Source: CAYUVF01 sp964448045
Lineage (GTDB): Bacteria > Bacteroidota > Rhodothermia > Rhodothermales > Salinibacteraceae
NCBI GenBank assembly: GCA_964448045.1
Contig: CAYUVF010000001.1
Span: forward strand, 1-64,000
DNA length: 64,000 nucleotides
Direction of reading: 5' to 3'
Shown piece by piece: positions 9,031-21,205 of this stretch. Position 1 is the first letter of the stretch; every line of letters starts with the position of its first letter. The notes beneath the pieces are model-generated. The model was given only the letters and a program-made list of their open reading frames with translations. It did not search any database and was not told the origin of the DNA. The translations under genes were made by a program, and so were the position numbers.

Positions 9031-10044
9031 ATGTCGCTCCGATCTGCTCTATTCGCTGGTCTCGCGCTGCTGCTCCTCGTTCCGGCCCAGGCCCAACAGC
9101 GCCTCTCTCCCACCCGCCCGGTGGCAACCTACTCCATCGTAGCGCGCGACTCCACGACGGGCCAGCTGGGTGTCGCCGTGCAGTCGCACTGGTTCTCGGT
9201 GGGTGCCATCGTGCCCTGGGCCGAACCTGGCGTCGGAGCGGTTGCGACGCAGTCGTTCGTCGATCCACGCTACGGCCCGCTTGGCCTCGAACTGATGGCC
9301 CAGGGCCGCACCGCCTCTGAGGCGCTCGACGCACTGGTATCGACTGATGGCGGCCGCGCCGTTCGTCAGGTCGCGATGGTGGACGCAGAGGGGCGCGTCG
9401 CTGCCCACACCGGTGCTAACGCGGTCGAAGCCGCCGGCCACTACACCGGCGCCCAGTTCGCAGCACAGGCCAACATGATGAAACGCGCGACGGTGTGGGA
9501 CGCCATGGCCGAGGCCTACGAATCGGCCGACGGCGACTTGGCCGACCGGCTGATAGCTGCGCTTGAAGCGGCCCAATCCGAGGGCGGCGACATCCGGGGA
9601 CAACAGTCGGCCGCGCTGCTGGTGGTCCGGGCCGAGCCCACAGGACATCCGTGGAGCGACCGGTTGTTCGACCTCCGCGTGGAGGATCACGCTACTCCCG
9701 TGCAGGAACTCAAGCGCCTCGTCCGGCTTCAGCGGGCGTATCACAAACTCAACGAGGGCGATGAGCGCGTCACGAGGGGCGACATTGAGGGCGCGATGGA
9801 ATCCTACCGCGCGGCCATGGACCTGGTCCCCGACGAAGCGACCGATGGCGAAGCGCCCTTCTGGGTCGGCATCACGCTGGCGAGTGAAGGGCGCGTCGAT
9901 GAGGCCCTCCCGTATCTGCAACGCGCTTACGCGCAGCGCGAACAGTGGACCGAACTCGTCCCCCGCTTGCCCGACGCCGGTCTGCTCCCCGACGACCCCG
10001 CCCTCATCGATCGGCTGGTGACGGGCATGACGGAATCAGAATAG
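9031..10044 (+). CDS. Exported DUF1028 protein with C-terminal TPR-like tail
   Basis: The 337-residue product has a signal peptide (cut predicted after VPAQA). Residues 30-235 match the DUF1028 family, an Ntn-hydrolase-like fold of unknown substrate. The segments are ATYSIVARDSTTGQLGVAVQS, VGAIVPWAEPGVGAVATQS, YGPLGLELMAQG and GDIRGQQSAALLVV. A helical tail from about residue 240 to 330 has TPR character (AMESYRAAMDLVPDEA, ALPYLQRAYAQ). DUF1028 members are often periplasmic and are suspected hydrolases. It converges on the cupin gene with only 21 bases between their stops. Confidence 0.85.
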   Translation: MSLRSALFAGLALLLLVPAQAQQRLSPTRPVATYSIVARDSTTGQLGVAVQSHWFSVGAIVPWAEPGVGAVATQSFVDPRYGPLGLELMAQGRTASEALDALVSTDGGRAVRQVAMVDAEGRVAAHTGANAVEAAGHYTGAQFAAQANMMKRATVWDAMAEAYESADGDLADRLIAALEAAQSEGGDIRGQQSAALLVVRAEPTGHPWSDRLFDLRVEDHATPVQELKRLVRLQRAYHKLNEGDERVTRGDIEGAMESYRAAMDLVPDEATDGEAPFWVGITLASEGRVDEALPYLQRAYAQREQWTELVPRLPDAGLLPDDPALIDRLVTGMTESE

Positions 10045-10065
10045 CGCTTTCTCATCGGGGATAGG

Positions 10066-10392
10066 TCATCCGTGATCGGGGCGCGGCGCCATAGCGACGA
10101 GTAGCACCAACTCGGCGTTGGTGTCATTGCGGACGCCGTGCGCCGTGCCCGCCCGGGCGATGGTGGCCTCCATCGGCTCCAGTTCCGCCGCCTCGTCTCC
10201 GATGTGTACCGTTGCCGTGCCCTTCAACACGACATAGATCTTATCTTCATCGGCGTGGCGATGAATTCGCTGGGCCTGCCCCGGCATCAAGCAGTACTGA
10301 TCGAAGAACATGCGATCGGAGTCGACCACGGGATGCTTCTGCATTTTGGCCTCATCGAAGTGTCGCTGATTCAGCAGATTGGCAATTTCCAT
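10066..10392 (-). CDS. Small cupin-domain protein
   Basis: This 108-residue single-domain protein has the two cupin motifs. The first is HRHADEDKIYVVLKG, with two His and a Glu in metal-binding positions; the second is the shorter AGTAHGVRNDTNAEL, with a His. It is a compact beta-barrel that probably binds one metal ion in the cytoplasm. Single-domain cupins include isomerases, dioxygenases and ligand sensors, so the reaction cannot be deduced. It converges with the DUF1028 gene and is divergent from the RDD gene. Confidence 0.83.
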   Translation of the reverse strand: MEIANLLNQRHFDEAKMQKHPVVDSDRMFFDQYCLMPGQAQRIHRHADEDKIYVVLKGTATVHIGDEAAELEPMEATIARAGTAHGVRNDTNAELVLLVAMAPRPDHG

Positions 10393-10535
10393 GATGATTG
10401 GTTGTGTTGAAGAAAAGCTCGTCCGCTTTGCGCGGCGATCTACGCTTTATTGAATAGCTGCCTCATCGCCGATTGTCCGAGATGGTGTAGCTGAACACCG
10501 CGTCCGCGCCCTCGCTCACGAAGGCTCATGCACCG

Positions 10536-11051
10536 ATGGAAACATCCAGCGATCTTGGCACACCCACCAACTCACACGATCCCTCTTCAGACCCTAACGA
10601 CTTGTCCATGACTGGAAAGGCTGATCCTGTCAAGCGTGCTGTGGCCATGATCATCGACGCGCTCATCGCGGCCGTGATGGGGGCCATTCCCTATGTCGGC
10701 GGGATCGCAAGCGTCGGCTACATGCTCGTGCGCGACGGGCTGGAACTCGACTTCATGAATCAGCGCTCCATCGGGAAGCACCTCATCGGGCTGAAGACCG
10801 TGCGACTCGACGGGCGCCCGATGGACATTGAGACGTCGGTGCGCCGCAACTGGATGTGGGGCATCGGCGCCATCAATAGCATCCTGATCTGGATCCCCAT
10901 CCTCGGCTGGATGCTGATGCCGGTGGTCGCGATCGCGGCGATTGCCATCGGCCTGTACGAGGTCTACAACGTCTTCACCGATCCGGAGGGCCGCCGCTGG
11001 GGCGACCGGACCGCAGATACCAAAGTTGTTGCAGCTGAGGGCGCGCTGTAA
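10536..11051 (+). CDS. RDD-family membrane protein
   Basis: The 171-residue product has a short polar N-terminus and then an RDD domain. VKRAVAMIIDALIAAVMGAI carries the typical Arg and Asp in the first membrane helix. RSIGKHLIGLKTVRLDGRP is the mid-domain signature. A last pair of helices (residues 110-150) is followed by GRRWGDRTADTKVV. RDD proteins are inner-membrane proteins of uncertain role; some act as transporters. It is convergent with the small helical protein downstream. A Met at codon 25 is a possible shorter start. Confidence 0.85.
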   Translation: METSSDLGTPTNSHDPSSDPNDLSMTGKADPVKRAVAMIIDALIAAVMGAIPYVGGIASVGYMLVRDGLELDFMNQRSIGKHLIGLKTVRLDGRPMDIETSVRRNWMWGIGAINSILIWIPILGWMLMPVVAIAAIAIGLYEVYNVFTDPEGRRWGDRTADTKVVAAEGAL

Positions 11052-11059
11052 GCCGGGCG

Positions 11060-11389
11060 TTACTCCGATGCGCCGAGGTTGTCGCGCAGCGAATCGGCGG
11101 TGTCCTGGAGCATCTCGGATGTAACCTCCAGCCGCTCGGCGGTGCCCTCCAGCCGCTCGGCGACGACGAAAAGCAGGTGCCGGGCCACCTGCTCCACGCC
11201 CATCTCCGACCGCTGGGCCGCCTCGTCAATCTGTTGGCGCTTGACGTTTTTGACGTCGAGCACCTCGGCAGCATGCTCCAAATCGTCGAGCGCATCGCGG
11301 ACGTAGTCACACGCAATGCGTACGGTCTGGGTCAAATCGGTCTGCGGTACAAAATCGGTCTGGGGACCACCCGAAGACTCACTATGCAT
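11060..11389 (-). CDS. Small helical protein of unknown function
   Basis: The 109-residue product is acidic and nearly all helical, with a heptad-like run RLEGTAERLEVTSEMLQDTADSL at the C-terminus that could form a coiled coil. No signal peptide or membrane segment is seen. The frame is open upstream to 11512, but the upstream residues are low in coding character; MHSESSGGPQTDF at 11389 is the more natural start. It ends 8 bases from the stop of the convergent RDD gene. Function unknown. Confidence 0.62.
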   Translation of the reverse strand: MHSESSGGPQTDFVPQTDLTQTVRIACDYVRDALDDLEHAAEVLDVKNVKRQQIDEAAQRSEMGVEQVARHLLFVVAERLEGTAERLEVTSEMLQDTADSLRDNLGASE

Positions 11390-11557
11390 GATTGAGTGCT
11401 GAGACCTGAGGTCGGATCGATAAGGGATGGTGGGGCGCGTCGCACCTGACGACGTTGATTGTAAACCGGTGGCGCAAGGCGCAGGTTCAAGTAAGGTACG
11501 CAGGCGCCACACAGTTTCCTCATCCGCTCCGTAATGCCTCGGCGGACTTTTGGAGCC

Positions 11558-14500
11558 TCATTGCTGCTCCATAAAGGCGTCCTTTGCCTGGAGGGCCTCC
11601 TGAAGCCGGATCCAGAGCCGATCGCGGCGCTCCCGCTCAGTCGCCGTGGGCGGATGCAGCGTCGGTTGCGTTACGCCGCTCGTGTTGAAGCCACTTGCGA
11701 GCCCATAGATATCACCGCGCACATCACGGAGCCGCTCCGCCAGGGCCTCGGCGGAGTCGGCTCGGGTGGATAAACCGGGCGAGAGCGATCCGGCTTCGTC
11801 CAGCGAATCGCGGCGTGCGGACAGCGAATCGTGAAGGGTGGTCATCGCCTCGGCAGCCTGCCAGGCGTCGCGCTGCATCTGGAGCACATCGACCAAGAAC
11901 GCCTCGCGGGCCCGCCACTCCGCCGGCGTGAGGTTAATCTGCGAATCGGCCTGCACGCGCACCCGACGGGTCATCCGCGTGCTTCCCGCCTCCATGGTCA
12001 CGGCATAGATCCCGGGCGAGACGAACGGCCCTTTGGGTTCCAGCGACTGACGGAGGGCGGGCAAGATCGTGTCCGGTTGCACGACGCCTCCCTCCTCGTC
12101 GGCCTCGTCTTCCCCGACGTCGGTGGGCGGCGAAGCGTGCCGCAGCTCCCACCGCACCTGCTGAATCACACCGGACTCCCCGGACGCCGTGAGACGGCGA
12201 ACAACTTCACCCTCGGGATTACGGACCGCGAAGTGCACTGAGTCAACCTCTGTGGGCAGGTAGTAGTGCAGCAGCGCACCGAAGGGAGGATTCTTCCCGG
12301 AATACGCCGCCTGGCCGCGGTACGACGTGTTTTTCCAGTAATGATGGATCGTCGCGGGACGGACGGAGAAGAAGTAAGGCGACCCGGCCTCTTGCGCCGC
12401 GGCCCACTCGACCATCGGAGTCGTGTCGTCGAGAATCCAGAGGCTCCGGCCATGCGTGCCCATCACGAGATCCTTCGTGTGGGGATGGATGGTCAGATCG
12501 TCGTAAAGCGTTGTCGGAAGATTGGCCTCAACGGCCGCCCACGCGTCGCCTCCCGTCGTCGACACGAAAAGCCGATGCTCGGTGCCGAGGAACAGCACCT
12601 GCGGATTATCCGGATGCTCGACGATGACGTTAACGGAGCCGTCGTCAGGGAGCCCCTCGGTGATGCGTCGCCACGTCTGCCCAAAATCGGTCGTCTTGAA
12701 AACGTACGGATGGAAGTCGCCGTCCCGATGTGCATCGAGCGTGGCATACGCAACGCCCTCGCCGGCTGCCGAAGCCTCGACCCGGCTGACGTACGTTGTG
12801 TCGCCAACCGCATCGATGTTGCGCCCGACCTCGCGCCATGTTCGTCCCCCGTCGCGCGAAACTTGGATGTTACCGTCATCGGTGCCCACCCAGAGCACAT
12901 CAGGGGTGAGCGGCGACTCGGTGATAGTCGTGATCTCGCCGTAGCTTGCGGTGCCATCGTGCTTCGACAGCATATCGGCGCGACCGGGGACGCCCATTAA
13001 CGCAAGCGAATCGCGTTCGATCTGCTTGGTCAGGTCCTCGGTGCGCGTCCAGCTATCGCCGCGATCGCGAGAGATGAACAGGCGGTTGCCACCGAGATAC
13101 ACGGTCGAGGAATCGTGCATCGAGACGTGCGTCGGCGTCACCCAGTCGAAGCGGTAGTCGGCATCCTCGGGCTCGATCGGCTCGACCTCCTGCCGATCGC
13201 CCGTCACTGGATCGACGCGGGTCAGCCCGCCATTCTGCGCGCCGACGAACACGGCCCGCGGACTCGACACCTGCTGGTACATCCCATCACCAAAGCCAAT
13301 CTGCTTCCAATCGTCGTTGATGATCCCGATCCAGCGTCGTGTTGCGCTCGGACCCATCCACGAATGGTTGTCCTGCATGCCGCCGTAGATGGTGTACGGT
13401 GTACGGTGGTCCAGCCCAACGGCATAAAATTGGCCGATGGGCAGGTTGTTGATGCGCCGGTAGGTCTGGCCCCGATCCCACGTCTCGTGCAGGCCGGCAT
13501 CACCCGCGAGGTAGAAATGCTCGGGATCGGATGGATCGACCCAGAGCGTGTGGTGATCGCTGTGTACACCGACATCGTACGTCGGACGGGTAGGCATCTG
13601 CATGAACGTCTGGCCTCCGTCCTCGCTCATGTAAAACTCGGTGGCGAGCACGAACACGCGGTCCGCGTCGGTTGGATCCACCTCGATGTGGCTGTAATAC
13701 ATCGGCCGCGGATTGAGGTCGTTGACTTTTTCCCAGGTGCGCCCGGCATTCGACGTCCGGTACGTGCCCGCGCCTTCCGCGTGCTCAATAGTGGCATACA
13801 GCACATCGGGCTGCGTCTTCGCGATCGCCAGGCCGATACGCCCCTTCTCGCCCGACGGGAGCCCGGACGTCAGTTCGGTCCAGGTGTCGCCGCCATCCGT
13901 TGTCTTGTAAATGCCGCTGCCGGGACCGCCCCCATTAAAGCCCCAGGTGCGCCGCAGCCGCTGATAAGGCGCGGCGTACAGCGTATTGGGATCGACCGGA
14001 TCCATGACGAGGTCAACGACGCCAGTGAAGGAGTTTGCGCCGCTAAAGACCTTCGTCCACGTCGTGCCGCCGTCGCTTGTCTTGTACACCCCGCGCGCCT
14101 CCGACGGTGTCCACAGATTACCGAGCGCCGCCACGTACGCAACCTCCGGATCCTCGGGATGCACCTGAATGCGGCCGATGTGGCGCGTATCCTCCAGCCC
14201 GAGATGCGTCCACGTGGCGCCTCCATCGGTGGAGCGATAAACGCCGTTGCCCCACGAGGTGCTCTGGCGATTGTTTTGCTCGCCCGTCCCGGCCCAGATG
14301 ATGTCGGAATCGGACGGCGCGATGGCGACATCCCCAAACGTACTTACCGGCTGATCATCGAACAGCGAGGCCCACGTTGTGCCACCGTTCGTCGTCTTCC
14401 AAAGCCCTCCCGAGGCCGTCGCGGCGTAGATCGTCGCGGGATCATTCGGAAGCGCCTCGATGTCGTGGATACGCCCGCCCGTCACCGCCGGACCGATGCT

Positions 14501-14653
14501 GCGGGCCTGCAACGAATCGAGCACAGAGCTGGAAATCGGGGCGGGCTGTGCAACAATGTAATCCGCACCGGCGAGAACGATCAGCAAACCGGCGACGACT
14601 GCGGCGGTCCATCGGGTAAAACGGACAGTAGTGGCGTTCCAGAATCGACTCAT
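11558..14653 (-). CDS. Large exported BNR/sortilin-type beta-propeller protein
   Basis: The 1031-residue product has an N-terminal signal peptide (residues 15-36), then about 700 residues of repeats of the form Y.T.DGG.TW. Examples are GLWKTTNGGTTWA, GVYRSTDGGATWTH, GVYKTSDGGTTWTKV, GIYKTTDGGDTWTEL and VFKTTDFGQTWRRI. These are Asp-box (BNR) repeats of VPS10/sortilin-like 10-bladed propellers. The C-terminal 230 residues contain a beta segment and a helical stretch (ARREAFLVDVLQMQRDAWQAAEA region). Relatives are often labelled glycosyl hydrolase, but no catalytic site is visible. It is probably periplasmic or outer-membrane associated, with protein- or glycan-binding as the likely role. Confidence 0.85.
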   Translation of the reverse strand: MSRFWNATTVRFTRWTAAVVAGLLIVLAGADYIVAQPAPISSSVLDSLQARSIGPAVTGGRIHDIEALPNDPATIYAATASGGLWKTTNGGTTWASLFDDQPVSTFGDVAIAPSDSDIIWAGTGEQNNRQSTSWGNGVYRSTDGGATWTHLGLEDTRHIGRIQVHPEDPEVAYVAALGNLWTPSEARGVYKTSDGGTTWTKVFSGANSFTGVVDLVMDPVDPNTLYAAPYQRLRRTWGFNGGGPGSGIYKTTDGGDTWTELTSGLPSGEKGRIGLAIAKTQPDVLYATIEHAEGAGTYRTSNAGRTWEKVNDLNPRPMYYSHIEVDPTDADRVFVLATEFYMSEDGGQTFMQMPTRPTYDVGVHSDHHTLWVDPSDPEHFYLAGDAGLHETWDRGQTYRRINNLPIGQFYAVGLDHRTPYTIYGGMQDNHSWMGPSATRRWIGIINDDWKQIGFGDGMYQQVSSPRAVFVGAQNGGLTRVDPVTGDRQEVEPIEPEDADYRFDWVTPTHVSMHDSSTVYLGGNRLFISRDRGDSWTRTEDLTKQIERDSLALMGVPGRADMLSKHDGTASYGEITTITESPLTPDVLWVGTDDGNIQVSRDGGRTWREVGRNIDAVGDTTYVSRVEASAAGEGVAYATLDAHRDGDFHPYVFKTTDFGQTWRRITEGLPDDGSVNVIVEHPDNPQVLFLGTEHRLFVSTTGGDAWAAVEANLPTTLYDDLTIHPHTKDLVMGTHGRSLWILDDTTPMVEWAAAQEAGSPYFFSVRPATIHHYWKNTSYRGQAAYSGKNPPFGALLHYYLPTEVDSVHFAVRNPEGEVVRRLTASGESGVIQQVRWELRHASPPTDVGEDEADEEGGVVQPDTILPALRQSLEPKGPFVSPGIYAVTMEAGSTRMTRRVRVQADSQINLTPAEWRAREAFLVDVLQMQRDAWQAAEAMTTLHDSLSARRDSLDEAGSLSPGLSTRADSAEALAERLRDVRGDIYGLASGFNTSGVTQPTLHPPTATERERRDRLWIRLQEALQAKDAFMEQQ

Positions 14654-14823
14654 CTGAACATCGAGCAGGTGAGTAAAAAGTAGTCACGCCGTAACGTAGG
14701 GGTGCCACGCCCCACCGTCAACTGCACCGACGTTCATTGCGAACGCGCGCTCGCCCCCATCGTATGTATGTGTTGTACCCCTTGCATCGCCGTCCCGAAC
14801 CACCTTCAACCCCATCGACCACG

Positions 14824-17184
<2,361 letters not shown>

Positions 17185-17256
17185 TGGGAGTCGAAAAACG
17201 GTGAAACGATGAAACGGCGAACGGCCTCCGCTCGTCGCCTCTTCGGCTCCCCCGTT

Positions 17257-18759
17257 TCACCCTAACGTATCCACCGCGCGGCGCAGGCGACGGATGCACT
17301 CGTCTTTTCCGACCGACACGAGAAGCCCGAAAACGCCAGGCCCGTACGTGCGCCCGCTGACGGCGAGGCGCGCCGGATGGATGATGCGGCCCGCACCCAC
17401 GTCCTGCTCATCGGCAAGGGTGCGGAGCATCGTGTTAACCGTATCGGTATCGAACGTATCGGCGGCTTCCAGGCGATCGGCGTACTCTTCGAGCAGATCC
17501 GCGGAGTCGTCTTTCCAGCGCTTTTTGATGCCCTGCTCGTCGTAGCTGTCGGGCGCCTCGAAGAAGTAACGCGCATCCGTCGCAAGGTCCGAGATGCGGT
17601 CCAACCGATCCTGCATGATCTCGCAGATGAAGCGCAGGCGCTCATCCGACACCTCGTAGCCTTCCGCTTCGAGATACGGACGCGCCCGCTCGGCCAACTC
17701 GTCGACCGACATGCGGCGGATGTACTGCCCGTTGAACCAGTCGAGCTTGTCGAGGTCGAACTGCACACCGCTGGAGCCCACGCGGTCCAGTGAGAACGCC
17801 TCGACCAGCTCGTCCAGCGGGAAGACCTCCTGCTCGGTGCCCGGATTCCAGCCGAGGAACGCGAGAAAATTGATCAGCGCCTCGGGCTCGTATCCGGCGT
17901 CGCGGTACTCATTGACGAACACCGGGATGCCCAGTTTGTCGGCGTCGCGCTTGGAGAGCTTACCGCCCTCGGGGCTCATGATGAGCGGGAGATGCGCCAT
18001 CGTCGGCGGCGTCCAGCCGAAGTAGCGGTACATAAGCATGTGCTTGGGCGTGGACGAGAGCCACTCCTCGCCGCGGATGACATGGGTGATGCCCATCAAA
18101 TGATCGTCCACGACGTTCGCCAAGTGGTACGTCGGCATGCCATCGGATTTGAGCAGCACCTGATCGTCGAGCCCGTCGGTGTCGAACGAGACGGCCCCGC
18201 GGATGGCATCGTCGAACTGTACCGTCTCGCGGCGCGGCACCTTCAGGCGAACGACGTGCTCGGCGCCATCGTCCAACAACCGCTGTACCTCCTCATCCGG
18301 CAGCGTAATCGAGTTGCGCATCTGGCGGCGCGTCACCGCATCGTACTTGGGCGACGGGTTGTCCTCCGACTTCAGGCGCTCGCGCATCGCCTCCAGCTCT
18401 GCCTCGGTGTCGAACGCGTAATACGCGAACCCTTCATCAACTAATTGATTCGCATATTTATGATACTTTTCCTTCCGCTTCGACTGATAATACGGCGCAT
18501 CCGGACCACTAACGCCGGGCCCCTCGTCATACTCTAATCCGACCCATTCGAGCGCCGCAATGATGTCCTCCTCGGCCGACTCGACGTAGCGCGACCGGTC
18601 GGTGTCCTCGATGCGGAGAATGAACGTGCCGTCGTGCTTGCGCGCGAGCAAGTAATTGTAGAGGGCTGTGCGCAATCCACCGATGTGCAGCAGGCCGGTA
18701 GGACTGGGAGCGAAACGCACGCGCATGGACGCAGCCTCGGAGTCATTCGGGTCAGCCAT
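17257..18759 (-). CDS. gltX: Glutamyl-tRNA synthetase
   Basis: GltX charges tRNA-Glu with glutamate, supplying translation and also tetrapyrrole synthesis by way of glutamyl-tRNA (hemL is at the other end of the window). The 500-residue product has the HIGH motif in RFAPSPTGLLHIGGLRT and the KMSKS motif in GGKLSKRDA, the FILRIEDTDRSR segment typical of GltX, and an all-helical anticodon-binding C-terminus. The start at 18759 (MADPNDSEAASMRVRF) was chosen; the frame stays open to 18933 but those residues are not GltX-like. It converges on glnS with 72 bases between the genes. Confidence 0.96.
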   Translation of the reverse strand: MADPNDSEAASMRVRFAPSPTGLLHIGGLRTALYNYLLARKHDGTFILRIEDTDRSRYVESAEEDIIAALEWVGLEYDEGPGVSGPDAPYYQSKRKEKYHKYANQLVDEGFAYYAFDTEAELEAMRERLKSEDNPSPKYDAVTRRQMRNSITLPDEEVQRLLDDGAEHVVRLKVPRRETVQFDDAIRGAVSFDTDGLDDQVLLKSDGMPTYHLANVVDDHLMGITHVIRGEEWLSSTPKHMLMYRYFGWTPPTMAHLPLIMSPEGGKLSKRDADKLGIPVFVNEYRDAGYEPEALINFLAFLGWNPGTEQEVFPLDELVEAFSLDRVGSSGVQFDLDKLDWFNGQYIRRMSVDELAERARPYLEAEGYEVSDERLRFICEIMQDRLDRISDLATDARYFFEAPDSYDEQGIKKRWKDDSADLLEEYADRLEAADTFDTDTVNTMLRTLADEQDVGAGRIIHPARLAVSGRTYGPGVFGLLVSVGKDECIRRLRRAVDTLG

Positions 18760-19132
18760 AGAGCAAGAAAGCGTAGATGAGGGAGTGCGAAGCGAGTCTC
18801 GGCGATCAGAGGCACCAAAAGCCTCGTTACGGAACGAAATGCGGCACGTGGTCGAACTAAAATACGTACCGTTACCCCGACCATGCGGAGGCAAATCCGA
18901 ACAAATATCGTTGGTGAAAAGCACGCCTCGCACGGAGGGTTCCTTGCCGCCGTGGGGCTTGTGTGAAAACCCGTCGACCGCACCCGATCGGAGGGGAACT
19001 CAGACGCGTTCGGCTCGTGGTGCACTCATGGTTCACGGTTCCGAGGCAGGACGTCTGCAGGCCCGAACCGTTTCCACCGGAGCGCCTGCCCCGGCGCACG
19101 TCTTCGCTCCAACGCGTACTATTCATGCGTAT
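18760..19132. promoter_or_regulatory. Divergent gap between gltX and the parvulin cluster
   Basis: This 373-base gap separates the diverging gltX and first parvulin gene and must contain promoters for both. It has a short AT-rich stretch around 18859-18880 on the gltX side. I see no tRNA, no hairpin terminator and no open frame with convincing coding character. Confidence 0.4.
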
Positions 19133-21175
19133 ATGCTTCACATGATTAATCGCATCGTTTGGATCGGGCTGGCATGTTTCGCCATGCTGTGGGCCGGATG
19201 CCAACACACGCAACCCTCCCCCCCTACGGCGACGAATTCCGAGCCCATTATCCTCGCGCGCTACGCGGATCAAACCATCACGCTCGACGAATTTGAGCGC
19301 CGCTATGCCCGATCCGTGGGCGACAGCGCCCAGGCGGCATCGGACTCGCTGGCGGCCTATCGCGACTTTCTGGATCGCTACGTCGACTTCCGGCTCAAGG
19401 TGCACGCCGCACGCGAGGCCGGGATGGACACGCTCGCAAGCTATCGGCAGGACGTGCAAGGCTATCAGCAGCAGATGGCCCGGCCGCGGCTGCTCCGCCG
19501 CGAGGTGATGGATCCGCTCATCGGCACGCTGTACGACCGCCGCCAGCAGGAGGTAGACGTGAGCCACATCCTGATTCGGGTTGCCCCAAATGCTGCTCCG
19601 TCGGACACGCTGGAGGCCTACCGCACCCTCGCCGCACTGGTCGATTCGCTGGATCAAGGAGCACACTTTGGCGCCTTAGCCCAGCGTCACTCCGAGGACC
19701 CCTCAGCGCAGCAGGAAGGATCGCCCGGATACCGGGGTCACTTGGGCTATCTGACGGCCGGCCGCACGGTCAAAGCATTCGAGGACCGGATGTACACCAC
19801 GCCCGACGGCGAAGTATCTCCGATCTTCCGGACCCGCTTCGGCTATCACGTGCTGAAAGTGCACGGTCGCCGCCCGCGCCGCCCCGACATCGACATCGCC
19901 CACATCATGGTTCGCCCCGATGGCGGCACATCACAAGATACGGCCCAGGCTCGTGAAGAGGCGCAGGCGCTCCACGACTCCCTCTCGTCCGGCGCCGATT
20001 TTGCCGCTCTTGCCCGCCGCCACTCCGATGATACGCAGAGCGCCCGGCGGGGCGGGCGACTCGGCACTATCAGCTCGGATCGGCCCCTACCGGCTCCGTT
20101 CAAAGAGGCCGCCTTCGCCATTGACTCGGTGGGGGCCGTCTCGCCGGTCGTCAACACCCGGTTCGGGTTTCACGTGATCAAGCTGCTCGACCGCCAGTCG
20201 CGGCCGTCGTATGACGAGGCCTACGATGATTTGAAGGACCTGGCGGGCCGCCTCCCCCGCTCCTACGCCGCCGAGCAGCGGTACGCCCGCGAAGTCCGCC
20301 GTCGCCTCGGCGTACAGGTCGACACCGCGCGCGTGCTCCATGCGCTCGACGTATCTTCCCTGAACGCGCCCGTCAGCCATCTGACGGAGGCCAGCGGATC
20401 TTCTCTTGATCATCGAGCGGTCGCCCTCGGCGATTCGACGTACTCGCTGGCCGATGTCGCTGCGTTCTCGCCAAGTGAGGGTGCCCCCGTGATCGAAAGC
20501 GTCGAGGGACAAATCGATGCCTTTCTCAACGATGCCGCGATCACGCACGCCGCGCTTCAACTCGAACAGCGCGACCCCCAGTTCCGCCTGATGATGAACG
20601 AGTACCGCGACGGACTGCTCCTCTTCCAGTTCATGCAGGACTCGGTCTGGACGGCGGCGGCCCAGGACACCGCGCGCCTCCGCGCTTATTTCGAGGCGCA
20701 CCGGAGCCAGTATCGCCTCCCCGATCGGGTAGCTGTGGCGGCCTTCCGCAGTCCGGCGGACTCCCTGCTGGAGCCGGTAGTACGGGCTGTCGCCGAAGGC
20801 ACGCCCGTCGACTCCGCTATCACTCAGGCCGAGCGGATCGCATCGGTGCAGGCCGACACGGTGATGGTGCCGCTTAATCCAGATACGACCCGCAACGCCC
20901 TCTATCACCGAGCACTGGAGGTGGACGAAGGCGCTGCAGTCGGTCCCCTCCGGGATGGCAACCAATTTGTCGTTCTCGTACGGGGTCCGATGCATCGCGC
21001 ACGCTCGCAATCCTTCGAGGAAGCGCGCAATGCGGTCGTGCAAGACTACCAGGAGGTGTACGAGCAAATCGTCGTGGACCGCCTCCATCAACGCTATGCG
21101 GCAGAAGTTTATCCCGAGCGGGTACAGGCAGCATTTGGCGGAGGGGAAGCCGCCCGGCCCCCGAGCCGCCCGTAG
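19133..21175 (+). CDS. Parvulin-type peptidyl-prolyl isomerase lipoprotein with two PPIase domains
   Basis: The product (680 residues from this ATG, 677 from the in-frame ATG at 19142) begins with a lipoprotein signal peptide whose lipobox is LWAGC, so it should be lipid-anchored in the envelope. A SurA-like helical N-domain (LDEFERRYARS) is followed by two parvulin domains. The first runs from VSHILIRV to RTRFGYHVLKV, the second from IAHIMVRP to NTRFGFHVIKLLDRQ. The C-terminal 300 residues are a further helical and parvulin-like region without a clear motif. It opens a cluster with a second lipoprotein and SurA and probably assists outer-membrane and periplasmic protein folding. Confidence 0.88.
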   Translation: MLHMINRIVWIGLACFAMLWAGCQHTQPSPPTATNSEPIILARYADQTITLDEFERRYARSVGDSAQAASDSLAAYRDFLDRYVDFRLKVHAAREAGMDTLASYRQDVQGYQQQMARPRLLRREVMDPLIGTLYDRRQQEVDVSHILIRVAPNAAPSDTLEAYRTLAALVDSLDQGAHFGALAQRHSEDPSAQQEGSPGYRGHLGYLTAGRTVKAFEDRMYTTPDGEVSPIFRTRFGYHVLKVHGRRPRRPDIDIAHIMVRPDGGTSQDTAQAREEAQALHDSLSSGADFAALARRHSDDTQSARRGGRLGTISSDRPLPAPFKEAAFAIDSVGAVSPVVNTRFGFHVIKLLDRQSRPSYDEAYDDLKDLAGRLPRSYAAEQRYAREVRRRLGVQVDTARVLHALDVSSLNAPVSHLTEASGSSLDHRAVALGDSTYSLADVAAFSPSEGAPVIESVEGQIDAFLNDAAITHAALQLEQRDPQFRLMMNEYRDGLLLFQFMQDSVWTAAAQDTARLRAYFEAHRSQYRLPDRVAVAAFRSPADSLLEPVVRAVAEGTPVDSAITQAERIASVQADTVMVPLNPDTTRNALYHRALEVDEGAAVGPLRDGNQFVVLVRGPMHRARSQSFEEARNAVVQDYQEVYEQIVVDRLHQRYAAEVYPERVQAAFGGGEAARPPSRP

Positions 21176-21205
21176 CACCCGACTCGACTCATCTACCCCG
21201 TACCG

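Noticed and set aside
13115..14683. 522-residue plus-strand frame opposite the BNR protein
   Set aside because: It is a high-GC shadow; the minus-strand frame has clear Asp-box repeats and a signal peptide.
17200..17261. Inverted repeat GGTGAAACG/CGTTTCACC between glnS and gltX as a bidirectional terminator
   Set aside because: The loop is over 40 bases and no U-tract follows on either strand, so it is not a standard terminator; one arm also overlaps the gltX stop.
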